Source: Treponema sp. (lineage in GTDB: Bacteria; Spirochaetota; Spirochaetia; Treponematales; Treponemataceae). From it: a DNA stretch of 64,000 nucleotides. Below are positions 16,124 to 24,982 of this stretch, piece after piece. The first letter of the stretch is position 1. Each line of letters begins with the position of its first letter. Under the pieces are notes generated by a model. That model worked only from the letters and a program-made list of their open reading frames with translations, was not told where the DNA came from and ran no database searches. Made by a program: the position numbers and the translations under genes. The stretch lies in NCBI GenBank assembly GCA_016288205.1, contig JAEEYO010000034.1, forward strand, positions 16,556 through 80,555, read 5' to 3'.

Positions 16124-18052
16124 ATGGCAAATTCTATTATTTTGACTTTATTGAAGTTTTACTCCTCAAAGCAGCGGGTTCCTGTAATTGATTTCGGGGA
16201 ATTCGTTGATTACCTCAGGCGTTATGCCCAGCATCATGAGGATGAAAACCCAGAGCTGGTTGTTTTTACCAGCGGTTCCACGGATTCCCTCCAGGAAGAG
16301 CTTTCAAAACTGGAGTCCGAGCGTTACATAAAACTTATCACCCAGGGATCAAAGCAGTATATTGTCGTAATCAATTATTTCATCGAGCGTTTTACCGAGA
16401 CGTTTACCGACATGGAGCGCAATTATTCCCTTCCTTTTCCGACCGTCAATGATTTGCCGAAGCATGTGCCCACGGACATTGCCGAAAAGGATCAGGCCTC
16501 CGAGCTGGTTTTCAAGCTGCTTGACGAGGAAAGCACGAGGGACGACCGCACTCTCTACTGCATACTCTTCAACAAGGGTGTGCCGGGTATGCTCCTGCCG
16601 TCCACAATCTCAGTAACCTCGCTGATTAACATCTGTCTGAAAAAGCTCCAGGACATGTTGCGAAAGGGCGACGCACACGATTATTTTGAAAAGAAAATGC
16701 GTGCCGCAAACCCCGGAAAGGAAATCTCAATCAAGAACTTCTTCAGCTCTTTCCTTGCGAAACCTGAGGACTGCTGGCTTGCACTGAAGAACAACGGCGA
16801 CTCCTTCTATTACTGGAACCAGCTCTGCTACTTTATCAAGCAGGACTGCACCAAGATGAAGGACTTCAACGCCGAGGACATCAACATCCTGCAGACCATC
16901 GGAATCATTGAGGTGTCCGCCTCATATTACAAGAACAAAGCCTCCGAGAAACTCCTCCGTGACGCCGCGTTCAAGGTTCTGGACGAGCAGCTGCTTCATC
17001 CGCCGTATTATTTCTCCATGGATGACATTCTCAAGTTCAAGGATCAGAACGGAACCCTGCTTTCATCAAAGTATAAGGAAAAGGAACTCAAGGATCACAT
17101 TGAGCTTCTGACCTCACATTCCGTCGGTGCCAATCTGCCGGCGCTGCTCATCTTCAAGGCGAACGAGACTCAGTCCTACTTTATAATGAAGGAAAAGGTC
17201 ATGCCTTTGATCGTGCGCATGAGCAACGATGCCCGCGAGCTGATTCACGAGAGTCTGAGCAAGGTGTGGTTCAAGTATCTGCAAAATTACGAGACCCTGC
17301 CCGAGATGAAGGAACAGCCTGCGTTCGAGCGTTGTCTTGAGAGGGAGCTGAAAGTCTGCTCGCCGGTTCTTTACGGAATCCTCGGTGCGTCCTTCCTCCC
17401 TGTTTTGGCTTATGACGATGATACGCCTGGAAAAATCAACCTTTACCGCGACGGTGTCCTGATTCCTTTCAGCGAGCTTCTTTTGCTCAAGCGAAATGAA
17501 ATCTATGCCGACGCAAGGATAAAGCTGCCGTTCTGGTACACGCTCCCGATTCTCTCATGGATTCTTACCGCAATCCACAGGAAGTCAAAGGCTCAGAAGA
17601 AAAAGGATTCTGAAAAATCAGCCACAGCCGTAATCCTTCAGGAAGAGAAGGACAAGGCAGAGGCAAAGCAGACTGAGCTTGACGCAAAGGATGCCGGAAA
17701 CACGAAGAGCAAGAAAAAGGCACTTCGCCAGGCAGCCGCAAACGTTGAGAGCCAGATTGTTCCGGCATCCAGCACGATTGACCGCGAGCTTGACTCATAT
17801 ATGCAGGAATGGAACGACAGAATCAGCAAGCAGGCCCACGATGATTTGGTCGAGGACATCAACACTCTGATCCGCGATTACACACGAAAGACTCTCCGCA
17901 CTCTGAAAACCGAGCATCTTAACCGTGAGAGAATCGCAAGTCTCGCCGAGGCTTTGGTGAACACTCCGTCGCTGATGAAGATAAAGAATCATCCCGCGTT
18001 GAAGAGGTACATCGAGCTTTACATGGTCAAGCTGATAAGAAATATTCCTTGA
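16124..18052 (+). CDS. Conserved hypothetical protein upstream of hisC
   Basis: A 642-residue, mainly helical protein I do not recognise. The first 100 residues read like a winged-helix unit (FGEFVDYLRRYAQ, LESERYIKLI). A short hydrophobic stretch near residues 460-480 (LPFWYTLPILSWILTAI) could touch a membrane. It is followed by a Lys/Ala/Glu-rich, coiled-coil-like region (about 485-545). There is no signal peptide and no enzyme motif. It starts from a leaderless-type promoter and is followed after 28 bp by hisC, which it probably shares a transcript with. Probably lineage-specific to Treponema. Confidence 0.65.
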   Translation: MANSIILTLLKFYSSKQRVPVIDFGEFVDYLRRYAQHHEDENPELVVFTSGSTDSLQEELSKLESERYIKLITQGSKQYIVVINYFIERFTETFTDMERNYSLPFPTVNDLPKHVPTDIAEKDQASELVFKLLDEESTRDDRTLYCILFNKGVPGMLLPSTISVTSLINICLKKLQDMLRKGDAHDYFEKKMRAANPGKEISIKNFFSSFLAKPEDCWLALKNNGDSFYYWNQLCYFIKQDCTKMKDFNAEDINILQTIGIIEVSASYYKNKASEKLLRDAAFKVLDEQLLHPPYYFSMDDILKFKDQNGTLLSSKYKEKELKDHIELLTSHSVGANLPALLIFKANETQSYFIMKEKVMPLIVRMSNDARELIHESLSKVWFKYLQNYETLPEMKEQPAFERCLERELKVCSPVLYGILGASFLPVLAYDDDTPGKINLYRDGVLIPFSELLLLKRNEIYADARIKLPFWYTLPILSWILTAIHRKSKAQKKKDSEKSATAVILQEEKDKAEAKQTELDAKDAGNTKSKKKALRQAAANVESQIVPASSTIDRELDSYMQEWNDRISKQAHDDLVEDINTLIRDYTRKTLRTLKTEHLNRERIASLAEALVNTPSLMKIKNHPALKRYIELYMVKLIRNIP

Positions 18053-18080
18053 TTCCGCGTCTTGCACCAAGGGAGGAATT

Positions 18081-19229
18081 ATGCTGTCTAAAAGATTTGA
18101 AAAACTTCACCCCTATGTTCCCGGTGAACAGCCCAAGGACAGGGTGTATATAAAACTTAACGCGAACGAGAATCCCTATCCGCCCCATGAGTCTGTGGCC
18201 CTTGCGGTTAGGGATGCCGTTTCCACTTCGTCAATCCGGATGGGGCTTTATCCCGACCCGGATGCGAATGAGCTTAGGACTTCCATTGCGGACATGCTCA
18301 ACAGGACGGGTGGAGTTCTCTGCAATGCGTCTGTGAGCGGCAACGAGTGCACCCCGAACGAAAAGGACAAGATTCCCTTCAAAGTGACCCCCGACATGAT
18401 TTTCTGCGGCAACGGAAGCGACGAGGTCCTGAGTTTTGTCTTCTATACATTCTTTGATTCCGACCGCCCGATTGTCATGCCGGAGCACACATACAGTTTC
18501 TATCCCGTCTACTGCGGCTACTACGGAATCCCGATGAACCAGGTTCCCTTGAAAAAGAGCTGGGAGCTTGACGTGGAGAAAATGCTTTCCGACGCGAACA
18601 AAACGGACAGCAGCATAATCTTCGCGAATCCGAACGCCCCCACTGGAATCTCATTGAGCCGTGCCGAAGTCGCCGATATGATCCGACGCGCACCGAAGGA
18701 CCGTGTTTTTGTGGTGGATGAGGCCTACTGTGATTTCGGAGGGGAAAGTTGCATACCCTTGCTCGCCGAGTTCAAGAATCTTGTGGTCGTGCGTACTTTC
18801 AGCAAGAGCTTTTCATTCGCGGGCATGAGACTCGGATTTGTGATCTCTTCTCCTGAGTTGATCAAGGCAATCTTCACGGTAAAGAATTCGTTCAACCATT
18901 TCCCGGTGGATTTTCTGACCCAGACCGCAGCCATCGCATCCTGCCGTGCCGACTGGTATTATGCACAGAATGCGTCCAAGGTGATTGCGGAAAGGGAATC
19001 CATTACGGCCTTCCTTCGCGAGAGGGGATGGTTCGTCATAGACAGCCGCACCAATTTTGTCTTTGCCAAAAAGGACGGAATTTCAGGTGAGGAAATCTAT
19101 CAGAGAGTAAAAAAAGCAGGCATTTTGATAAGGCACTTTTCTACCCCCGGAGTTGAGGATTTTGTCCGCATTTCCATCGGTACTCCCGAGCAGATGAACG
19201 CGCTCAAGGGTGTGCTTGCCGAGATTTAG
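18081..19229 (+). CDS. hisC: Histidinol-phosphate aminotransferase
   Basis: A 382-residue fold type I PLP aminotransferase. In histidine synthesis HisC transfers an amino group from glutamate to imidazole acetol phosphate. Visible marks are NANENPYPP near the N-terminus, FCGNGSDEVL (PLP phosphate contact), IFANPNAPTGI (the NPNAPTG motif), VDEAYCDF, and the PLP lysine in TFSKSFSFAGMRLGF. GGGAGGAATT precedes the ATG. No other his gene is nearby. Related broad-specificity aromatic aminotransferases look similar, so substrate is likely but not certain. Confidence 0.88.
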   Translation: MLSKRFEKLHPYVPGEQPKDRVYIKLNANENPYPPHESVALAVRDAVSTSSIRMGLYPDPDANELRTSIADMLNRTGGVLCNASVSGNECTPNEKDKIPFKVTPDMIFCGNGSDEVLSFVFYTFFDSDRPIVMPEHTYSFYPVYCGYYGIPMNQVPLKKSWELDVEKMLSDANKTDSSIIFANPNAPTGISLSRAEVADMIRRAPKDRVFVVDEAYCDFGGESCIPLLAEFKNLVVVRTFSKSFSFAGMRLGFVISSPELIKAIFTVKNSFNHFPVDFLTQTAAIASCRADWYYAQNASKVIAERESITAFLRERGWFVIDSRTNFVFAKKDGISGEEIYQRVKKAGILIRHFSTPGVEDFVRISIGTPEQMNALKGVLAEI

Positions 19230-19246
19230 AGATTTAAGGGGTCGCT

Positions 19247-19270
19247 GATTAATCCGCTTTCGGATTAATC
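19247..19270. terminator. Perfect hairpin between convergent genes
   Basis: GATTAATCCG and CGGATTAATC form a 10-bp perfect stem with a CTTT loop, between the ends of hisC and the leftward FGE gene. T/A tracts on either side are short, so it may work weakly in both directions. Confidence 0.6.
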
Positions 19271-19287
19271 GGTGTTTCCTTAAGCCC

Positions 19288-20238
19288 TTACTTCTTGCTT
19301 TGTACAATCCTGAAGCCGAGGTAGTCGTATGCTTCGTTGGGGTCGAATGAGTATCGGTCGCCGACGTAGTAAAAGCAGGTTTCCTCTGACCATGCGCCTC
19401 CCTTGGCCACGCGTCCTTCTCCGATCTTTGGTCCCACGTAGGGTTTTCCCTTCGCACTGTCCCTGTGTTCGCCGAGCCAGTCCCAGCAGAACTCAAGCAC
19501 GTTGCCGGTCATATCGTAAAGTCCTGAGCGGTTTGCATATCCAGAGGCGGGGAGTATGGGAACGTCCTCAAGGGGTGAGTCAATTCCTGCGCTTCCCACG
19601 ATATGTGTTCCGGTGGAGTTGTCGAAAATCCATGCGACTCTCTCTGCCGGGATGTTCTCGTTTTCGCCGCTCGCATAATCGCCCCTCTGAATTCCGACGG
19701 CGGTTTTCCTTGCCGCATATTCCCATTCCGCTTCGGTCGGCAGCCTGTATCCGTCGGCATCCCACTTGCACTCGCACAAATCAAGATGAGCCGTATTTCC
19801 TGAGTCACGGAGAATCTGTCCCCTGTAGGTATAGCACGGGGTGAGCCCCTCCATTTCAGAGAGAGCGTTGCACCAGACCACCGCGTCATACCAGCTGATT
19901 CTCGTCACCGGCTGATTTTTTCCCTGCGATGTCGGAGCGCGTCCTATGGTGCCGTCGGATCCTTCCTGTCCCTCGTTCTCAAAATTGTATCCGTTTCTTT
20001 CGCCCCATCTCCGAACCTTGTACCAGAGTCCGTAGGTGGTCTCGAATTTGTTCATGGAAAAATCATTCAGGTAGCGTGTGGCTGTAATGGTCTGAACGTC
20101 CTCACCGATGGTGTACTCAATCATTTTCTTGGACGTGAAAGTCTTCATGGCGATTCCGGAAAAATCCTCCGAAAATCCTGCCGCCGCAAATGCCGCTGTA
20201 AGTGCAAGCCCCGCAAGAGCCTTGTTTAATGCTTTCAT
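19288..20238 (-). CDS. Exported FGE/SUMF1-domain protein
   Basis: A 316-residue protein with a signal peptide (ALNKALAGLALTAAFAAAGF) and a formylglycine-generating-enzyme-like fold, a C-type lectin relative. Marks are FSMNKFETTYGLW, PVTRISWYDAVVWCNALS, GYRLPTEAEWEYAAR, SGLYDMTGNVLEFCWDW, RVAKGGAWSEE and YLGFRIVQ. True sulfatase activation needs specific copper cysteines that I cannot place here, so a binding or structural role outside the cytoplasm is as likely. It is the last gene of a leftward operon; its start overlaps corA's stop by four bases. The C-terminal part matches the variable end of the 58414 lipoprotein in layout. Confidence 0.8.
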   Translation of the reverse strand: MKALNKALAGLALTAAFAAAGFSEDFSGIAMKTFTSKKMIEYTIGEDVQTITATRYLNDFSMNKFETTYGLWYKVRRWGERNGYNFENEGQEGSDGTIGRAPTSQGKNQPVTRISWYDAVVWCNALSEMEGLTPCYTYRGQILRDSGNTAHLDLCECKWDADGYRLPTEAEWEYAARKTAVGIQRGDYASGENENIPAERVAWIFDNSTGTHIVGSAGIDSPLEDVPILPASGYANRSGLYDMTGNVLEFCWDWLGEHRDSAKGKPYVGPKIGEGRVAKGGAWSEETCFYYVGDRYSFDPNEAYDYLGFRIVQSKK

Positions 20239-21308
20239 TTTTTTGCCTCCGCTTGTTTTTCCTGTCTCATCAGATCCCTTTTTTGCTGTCTTATCGCCTT
20301 TCTCTTTTTAAACGACGAAGGGCCCGTTTTGGTTACGCTTTTACGCTTCATTGATATGGAAGTTATGTTGCGCTTCATGAACGCGAGATATGCCACTCCG
20401 GAAAAGAATATGCTCGCAAGGAATATGATTATTGCGCCCGCCCATCCTGAGTTCTGCCATGGTAGGGGCACGTTGATTCCGTAGTAGCTTGAGATGATTG
20501 TCGGCACCATGAGCACGAGGTTCCATCCGGTCATGGTCTTCATCACTATGTTCAGGTTGTTGGAAAGAACCGAGGCAAAAGCGTCGTTCATTGTGGCCAT
20601 GATGTTCGAGTAGGTGTCCGCCATCTCCATAGCCTGACGGTTGTCAATCTCCACGTCGTCCAGCCAGTCCTGGTCGTCCTCGTCCAGTTTAATCAGCTTG
20701 GTCTTTCGGAATTTCTCCAGCAGCATCTGGTTGCTCTTGAGTGACGTGGAAAAGTAAACCAGCGACTTCTGTATGTTGAGCAGCTGTACCAGCTCATGAT
20801 TCTGTACCGAGCGCAGCATCTCGTTCTGGATTGTGGTGGCCCTGCGGTTGAGTTCCTTCAGGTAGCGCAGGAATGCCGTGTCCGAGCGGGAGAGAAAGCG
20901 GATTGCGAATGCCGGAAAGTCGTTGAGCTTCAGTTCCTTGATCCGGTTCGCGGCAAAATCCTTTAGCACCTCGCAGTCCGTCCAGCAGATTGTGATGAAG
21001 AGCTTTTCCTTCATTATGATTCCGAGCGGCGTGCAGAAATAGCTGATGTCATCCACGGGTGAAAAGACAGGCAGCCTCAGGATTGTGAGCGTGTAGTTGA
21101 ACTCGTCATTTTTCTCCAGGCGGGAAAGTTCGTCCGGGTCAAGGATGTCCAGCATGTTCTCCGGATCAATGCCGTATTTTTCCTCAAGCTCAGCTATGTC
21201 GTCGCGTGTCACTGAGCGTGCGTCAACCCATGTGCTTTTGCGTCCGTCCAGCTCTTCCTCGTCTTTTTCAATAAGTTTTCCGTCTTCCTGCTGCCAGTAT
21301 CTTATCAT
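20235..21308 (-). CDS. CorA-family divalent cation transporter
   Basis: A 357-residue CorA-type protein: a long cytoplasmic alpha/beta and helical domain followed by two transmembrane helices at the C-terminus (about 275-290 and 298-320). The selectivity loop after TM1 reads YYGINVPLPW, where most CorA proteins have YGMN; the M-to-I change makes a GIN variant and could alter ion preference. The C-terminal tail is strongly basic. It lies between a solute-binding protein (36 bp upstream) and an FGE protein (4-base overlap), an odd grouping for a magnesium channel. Confidence 0.85.
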   Translation of the reverse strand: MIRYWQQEDGKLIEKDEEELDGRKSTWVDARSVTRDDIAELEEKYGIDPENMLDILDPDELSRLEKNDEFNYTLTILRLPVFSPVDDISYFCTPLGIIMKEKLFITICWTDCEVLKDFAANRIKELKLNDFPAFAIRFLSRSDTAFLRYLKELNRRATTIQNEMLRSVQNHELVQLLNIQKSLVYFSTSLKSNQMLLEKFRKTKLIKLDEDDQDWLDDVEIDNRQAMEMADTYSNIMATMNDAFASVLSNNLNIVMKTMTGWNLVLMVPTIISSYYGINVPLPWQNSGWAGAIIIFLASIFFSGVAYLAFMKRNITSISMKRKSVTKTGPSSFKKRKAIRQQKRDLMRQEKQAEAKK

Positions 21309-21344
21309 AGTCTCACCTTCCCTCAGTCACTTGGTCTCGGAAAA

Positions 21345-23027
21345 TCAGTAGCCCAATGTAATGGAAACTTGGTCCATGAAATCTCTGATGGCCTGACGCT
21401 TGTATTTTTCTCCGTTGGCATAGGCTTCCACGGCTTCGTTGAAAAGGGATTCAATCTGCATGTCGCTTGACTGGATGAGGGTACCGTCCACGCCCTTCGC
21501 GTACTCACAGAATTCCTTGTAGTGGTTTTGTCCGCCGAGGTATGGCTCAGAGAACAGATTCTTTACGCTGTCCTGTGCTCTTGTGTTGCCGACCACGTCT
21601 CCGGTTTCCTTCGCGTATTCGGTCGCGAATTTGTCGTCGCTCACGAGATACTTTATCAGCTCCTTTGCTTTTTCGGGGTTTTTCGTCCATTTTGTCGCCG
21701 CAAGCCATGTGCTTCCCCAGTACCAGCTGGAGGGACCCCTGCACATTGCCCAGTCACCCGATGTGCTCACCGCGTTTGTCTTGAGGACGTAGTGCAGTCC
21801 CCATCCCGGGAAGAAGTAGCTGAAAATCTCGCATTTTTTTCCGTCTGCGTCATTCACTTCGCCATTCATGCCCGCAAACCAAGCCTCTGACCACTGTCCG
21901 GCTCCTCCTGAAAGCTTTTCTTCATTCATGATTTTGCAGGCCGACATGTAATCTTCCATCACTGGGTCAATCACAAGGGAGTCGTCCACTATCCACGGCT
22001 TTTTTCTTGCTCCAAGGTATACGCGGAAGAGGTCGGAATTTGATGAGACCACGCGGCATTTTCCTGAGGATTTGCTTTTGAGAAGTCGTGCTGTCTCAAT
22101 GAGTTTTTCCGGGCTGTTGAAATATTTCTGCACCATCTTGGGATCATCGGTTCCCAGGTATTTTTTCGCGAGGCTCCGGCGGTAGAACATTGCTCCGGGG
22201 CATATCTGCCATGACATTGCGTAGACATGACCGTTGTAGCTTCCTATCTGCATGGGGTAGTTCACCATCTTGTTCTTTATTTCCGCGTATACGTCATCGA
22301 GGGGAAGAAGCAGATCCGACTCAATGTATCTTCGGGCAAATGCGTCCTCAAGGGAAACCACATCCGGGCAGTTGTATCCGGACGCAAGCGGCGGGTCGAG
22401 TTTGCTTGGGAACTGGTCCGTGGGTGTCATTGAGTATTCAATCAGCATGTCCGGGTGAGCGGGCTGGTAGTAGTTCTTAATCATGCCCTCAATCTCGTCG
22501 GTGAATGACCAGACCACAAGCTTACTGGAGGAATCCGTGTCTTTTGATCCGCCCAGTCCGTTCAGTTGGTTGAAGGTGTCAATCATGGAAAGATTGTCGA
22601 ATTTATCCTTGTGTTTGGCGTAGGTTTTCTGCGTGATGAAATATCTTATGCGTGCGAATCCCAGGTCGTCAAACTCACCGTATTCCTCTTTTGTGACGGA
22701 ACCGAAATCCTGGAATTTTTTCACTATGGTCTGAGGGATTTTCTGCGACTCATACTGCTCCAGCGTTGTCACTGACTTTACGAGGAGCTTGCTTTCGTAA
22801 GCGATTTTCTTTATCTGCTTGATTTCCGCCGGATCGCATATCAGTATGTTGACGTCCGAGTCTTTCGTGTCCAAAAAAGCGGCGACCCCGACCTCATCGA
22901 ATTCAATCAGGTAAAAAGCGGTTCCGTCGCTTCCGAAATCAATGGTGAAGATTTCCGTTGTGGATTGAGCCGTCGCACAAAGCGAGAGTCCGAACAGCAT
23001 ACATAAAATTAGACAGAGTTTTCGCAT
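21345..23027 (-). CDS. Extracellular solute-binding protein (family 1) with extra N-terminal domain
   Basis: A 560-residue exported protein. The signal peptide is LCLILCMLFGLSLCATAQS. About 150 residues that do not look like a binding protein come next. Then from about residue 170 (SKLVVWSFTDEIEGMI) follows a family 1 sugar-binding fold, with LPLDDVY, GHVYAMSW, FYRRSLAKKYLG, WYWGSTWLAATKW and the C-terminal TM/hinge helices. Binding proteins of this family deliver sugars to ABC importers, but no permease is adjacent; the following genes are CorA and an FGE protein. It may act as a sensor or adhesin rather than a transporter part. AAGGAG precedes the ATG. Confidence 0.78.
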   Translation of the reverse strand: MRKLCLILCMLFGLSLCATAQSTTEIFTIDFGSDGTAFYLIEFDEVGVAAFLDTKDSDVNILICDPAEIKQIKKIAYESKLLVKSVTTLEQYESQKIPQTIVKKFQDFGSVTKEEYGEFDDLGFARIRYFITQKTYAKHKDKFDNLSMIDTFNQLNGLGGSKDTDSSSKLVVWSFTDEIEGMIKNYYQPAHPDMLIEYSMTPTDQFPSKLDPPLASGYNCPDVVSLEDAFARRYIESDLLLPLDDVYAEIKNKMVNYPMQIGSYNGHVYAMSWQICPGAMFYRRSLAKKYLGTDDPKMVQKYFNSPEKLIETARLLKSKSSGKCRVVSSNSDLFRVYLGARKKPWIVDDSLVIDPVMEDYMSACKIMNEEKLSGGAGQWSEAWFAGMNGEVNDADGKKCEIFSYFFPGWGLHYVLKTNAVSTSGDWAMCRGPSSWYWGSTWLAATKWTKNPEKAKELIKYLVSDDKFATEYAKETGDVVGNTRAQDSVKNLFSEPYLGGQNHYKEFCEYAKGVDGTLIQSSDMQIESLFNEAVEAYANGEKYKRQAIRDFMDQVSITLGY

Positions 23028-23048
23028 ATTTTCCGCTCCTTTTCTTCT

Positions 23049-23054
23049 ATTATA
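23049..23054 (-). promoter_or_regulatory. -10 box of the binding-protein operon
   Basis: On the minus strand TATAAT (23054-23049) is followed directly by AGAAGAAA, the same downstream bases as at the uvrB promoter. No good -35 box is seen at 16-18 bp. Confidence 0.45.
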
Positions 23055-23119
23055 TTAGCATTGTTGAGGGAATTTGTCTATAAGGTGGAAAATGACAATT
23101 TAATAGATGAAATATTTGC

Positions 23120-23148
23120 TTGAAGAATTTGCTGAGTGGCTGTATAAT
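23120..23148 (+). promoter_or_regulatory. Promoter of the cyclase-FecR-cyclase block
   Basis: TTGAAG at 23120-23125, 17-bp spacer, TATAAT at 23143-23148. A leader of about 25 bases contains GGAGG at 23165-23169 before the ATG at 23180. Confidence 0.65.
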
Positions 23149-23179
23149 TTAAGAATATCAATTCGGAGGAAAAAGTTTG

Positions 23180-24982
23180 ATGAAAATAAAGTATCCCATC
23201 AGTCTCAAGCAGATAGCCTTGTTTTCGTTTCTGATTATTCTGGTGCTCGGAGTTTCTACGGCGCTTGTTTCTACCCTTGTGCGCGCGGATGACAAAATCA
23301 AGGCGGAGGAGAACAATCTTGCTTTGAACGGACGTACTGCGCAGACCGTGAGGACATCCTTGGATAATATTCAGGGGAACTCCTATGTTTTGTTCGAGGC
23401 GTTCTCGGTAGTGGTGGATTCCGGTGAGAGGGAGCGCCTGGGAGAGTCTTTCTTCCGCTCAAACCCGGACGTGCTTTTTGTTTCTAGCGATGAGACCGGG
23501 CTTCTTGTTAACCCTTCGTACAAGGATTTCGAGGCGGGAATCAGGGCGTTTTTGGGCTCTGGGGAAGCGTCATCAGCAATCTCTGACAAGTCGGATTTGA
23601 AGACGAAGTATTTCAGCGCGTCGGTGCTCTTTGAATTTCCGTCGCTCGTTTTCATCTATAAATATGGCCCTTCGAATGACGTTAAAAGCGGTGCGGTCGG
23701 TCTGAATGCGGAGTCCTTTGCCGAGCTTATGTCCACAGGTTCCAACAACACTACGATTCTTGTGGATGAGAAGGCGAGGGTCCTTGTGAATCCTGATTTC
23801 AGCTCCACGAGGACGGTGCGCGACGACCTGCTTTTCCTGATTGACGAGCTTTTGAAGAATCCTGAGATTGACAACACGCAGCAGAGTGTGGACGGTGTGT
23901 TTACGGCCGTGCATCAGATACGGGACGACCTTTTCGTAATCACCGCTATCTCTGAAAAATCAGTTTATGCGGTAATCAACAGGACCACTTTCAGAATCAT
24001 TCTTTTTTCCCTCGCGGTGTTCTTCGCGGCAATCATCCTGATCCGAATTTTCAGCAACGGAATTACAAATCCTGTTAAGGAGCTGGTTGTGGCTTCCAAC
24101 AAGATTGAGAAGGGAGAATTTGAGCTTGACATAGAGCCGAGAACCCATGACGAGATTGGCCTTCTTACATCATCCTTCGTGCAGATGGGAAAGGGGCTTT
24201 CGGAGCGTGAGAAACTGATGGTGTCCTTCAGTAAATTTACGAACAAGACGATTGCCCAGAAGGCGGCGAGCGGTGAGCTTTCCCTTGGTGGTGAGAACAG
24301 AAACGCGACCATTTTCTTTTCCGACATACGTTCGTTTACTGCAATGTCCGAGAAGATGCAGCCGCATGAGGTGGTTGAATTCCTGAACGCGTACATGACG
24401 AGGATGGTCGAGTGCGTGAATCAGACCGGCGGTGTCGTGGACAAATACATCGGTGATGCCATAATGGCAGTGTGGGGTGCTCCTGAGTCAAGCGGAAGTC
24501 CTGAGGGAGATGCTCTGAATGCTGTTACGGCTGCCCTGATGATGAGGGATTCGCTTGCTGAATTCAACGCCGAGCGTGCGGGAAAGGGGCTTCCTCCTGT
24601 GAAAATTGGATGCGGAATCAACTCGGGCCCTGTGGTTGCGGGGCAGATCGGTTCCGAGGAGAGGATGGAATATACCGTAATTGGTGACGCGGTGAATCTT
24701 GCGAGCAGGACTGAGGCGCTAAACAAGCCTTTTGCTACCGACGTTCTGATTACCGAGAATACTTACAGTCTCATAAAGGACAAGGTTCTTGTCGCGGAGA
24801 TGCCCGGTGTTCACGTAAAGGGAAAGACCGATGCCATAAAAATGTTCGCCGTAGTCAATCTTGCGGGTAGGGAGGGCGCAAAGTCTCTTGATGAGGTTCG
24901 TGCCATTATTGGAACAGTTGCTCCGGATTTATCCAAGGTAAATACAGATGATGAAGAAAAGAAGTACAACATACAGGCTTAA
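23180..24982 (+). CDS. Receptor-type class III nucleotide cyclase (Cache-HAMP-cyclase)
   Basis: A 600-residue membrane receptor. TM1 is near residues 10-32 and TM2 near 270-290. The outer 240 residues between them resemble a double-Cache sensor. HAMP follows (TNPVKELVVASNKIEKGEF), then a class III cyclase domain from about 370. Metal aspartates are in IFFSDIRSF and DKYIGDAIMAV, and the catalytic Asn/Arg in YTVIGDAVNLASR. Lys in DKYIGD and Thr in YTVIGD are adenine-type specifiers, so cAMP is the likely product. A TTG three bases earlier is an alternative start. The stop overlaps the next gene by 35 bp. Confidence 0.88.
   Translation: MKIKYPISLKQIALFSFLIILVLGVSTALVSTLVRADDKIKAEENNLALNGRTAQTVRTSLDNIQGNSYVLFEAFSVVVDSGERERLGESFFRSNPDVLFVSSDETGLLVNPSYKDFEAGIRAFLGSGEASSAISDKSDLKTKYFSASVLFEFPSLVFIYKYGPSNDVKSGAVGLNAESFAELMSTGSNNTTILVDEKARVLVNPDFSSTRTVRDDLLFLIDELLKNPEIDNTQQSVDGVFTAVHQIRDDLFVITAISEKSVYAVINRTTFRIILFSLAVFFAAIILIRIFSNGITNPVKELVVASNKIEKGEFELDIEPRTHDEIGLLTSSFVQMGKGLSEREKLMVSFSKFTNKTIAQKAASGELSLGGENRNATIFFSDIRSFTAMSEKMQPHEVVEFLNAYMTRMVECVNQTGGVVDKYIGDAIMAVWGAPESSGSPEGDALNAVTAALMMRDSLAEFNAERAGKGLPPVKIGCGINSGPVVAGQIGSEERMEYTVIGDAVNLASRTEALNKPFATDVLITENTYSLIKDKVLVAEMPGVHVKGKTDAIKMFAVVNLAGREGAKSLDEVRAIIGTVAPDLSKVNTDDEEKKYNIQA

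Noticed and set aside
19288..20238. Second DGR target in the exported FGE protein
   Set aside because: Its RGGAW-to-LGFR stretch is also rich in NNC codons, but the codons (TCA GAG GAA, GAA GCA) include many that do not derive from AAC, and no template-like copy is near. Ordinary codon preference for C explains it.
23107..23292. Small rightward frame before the first cyclase
   Set aside because: It spans the cyclase promoter and ribosome site and overlaps the cyclase in another frame; its residues show no protein-like pattern.
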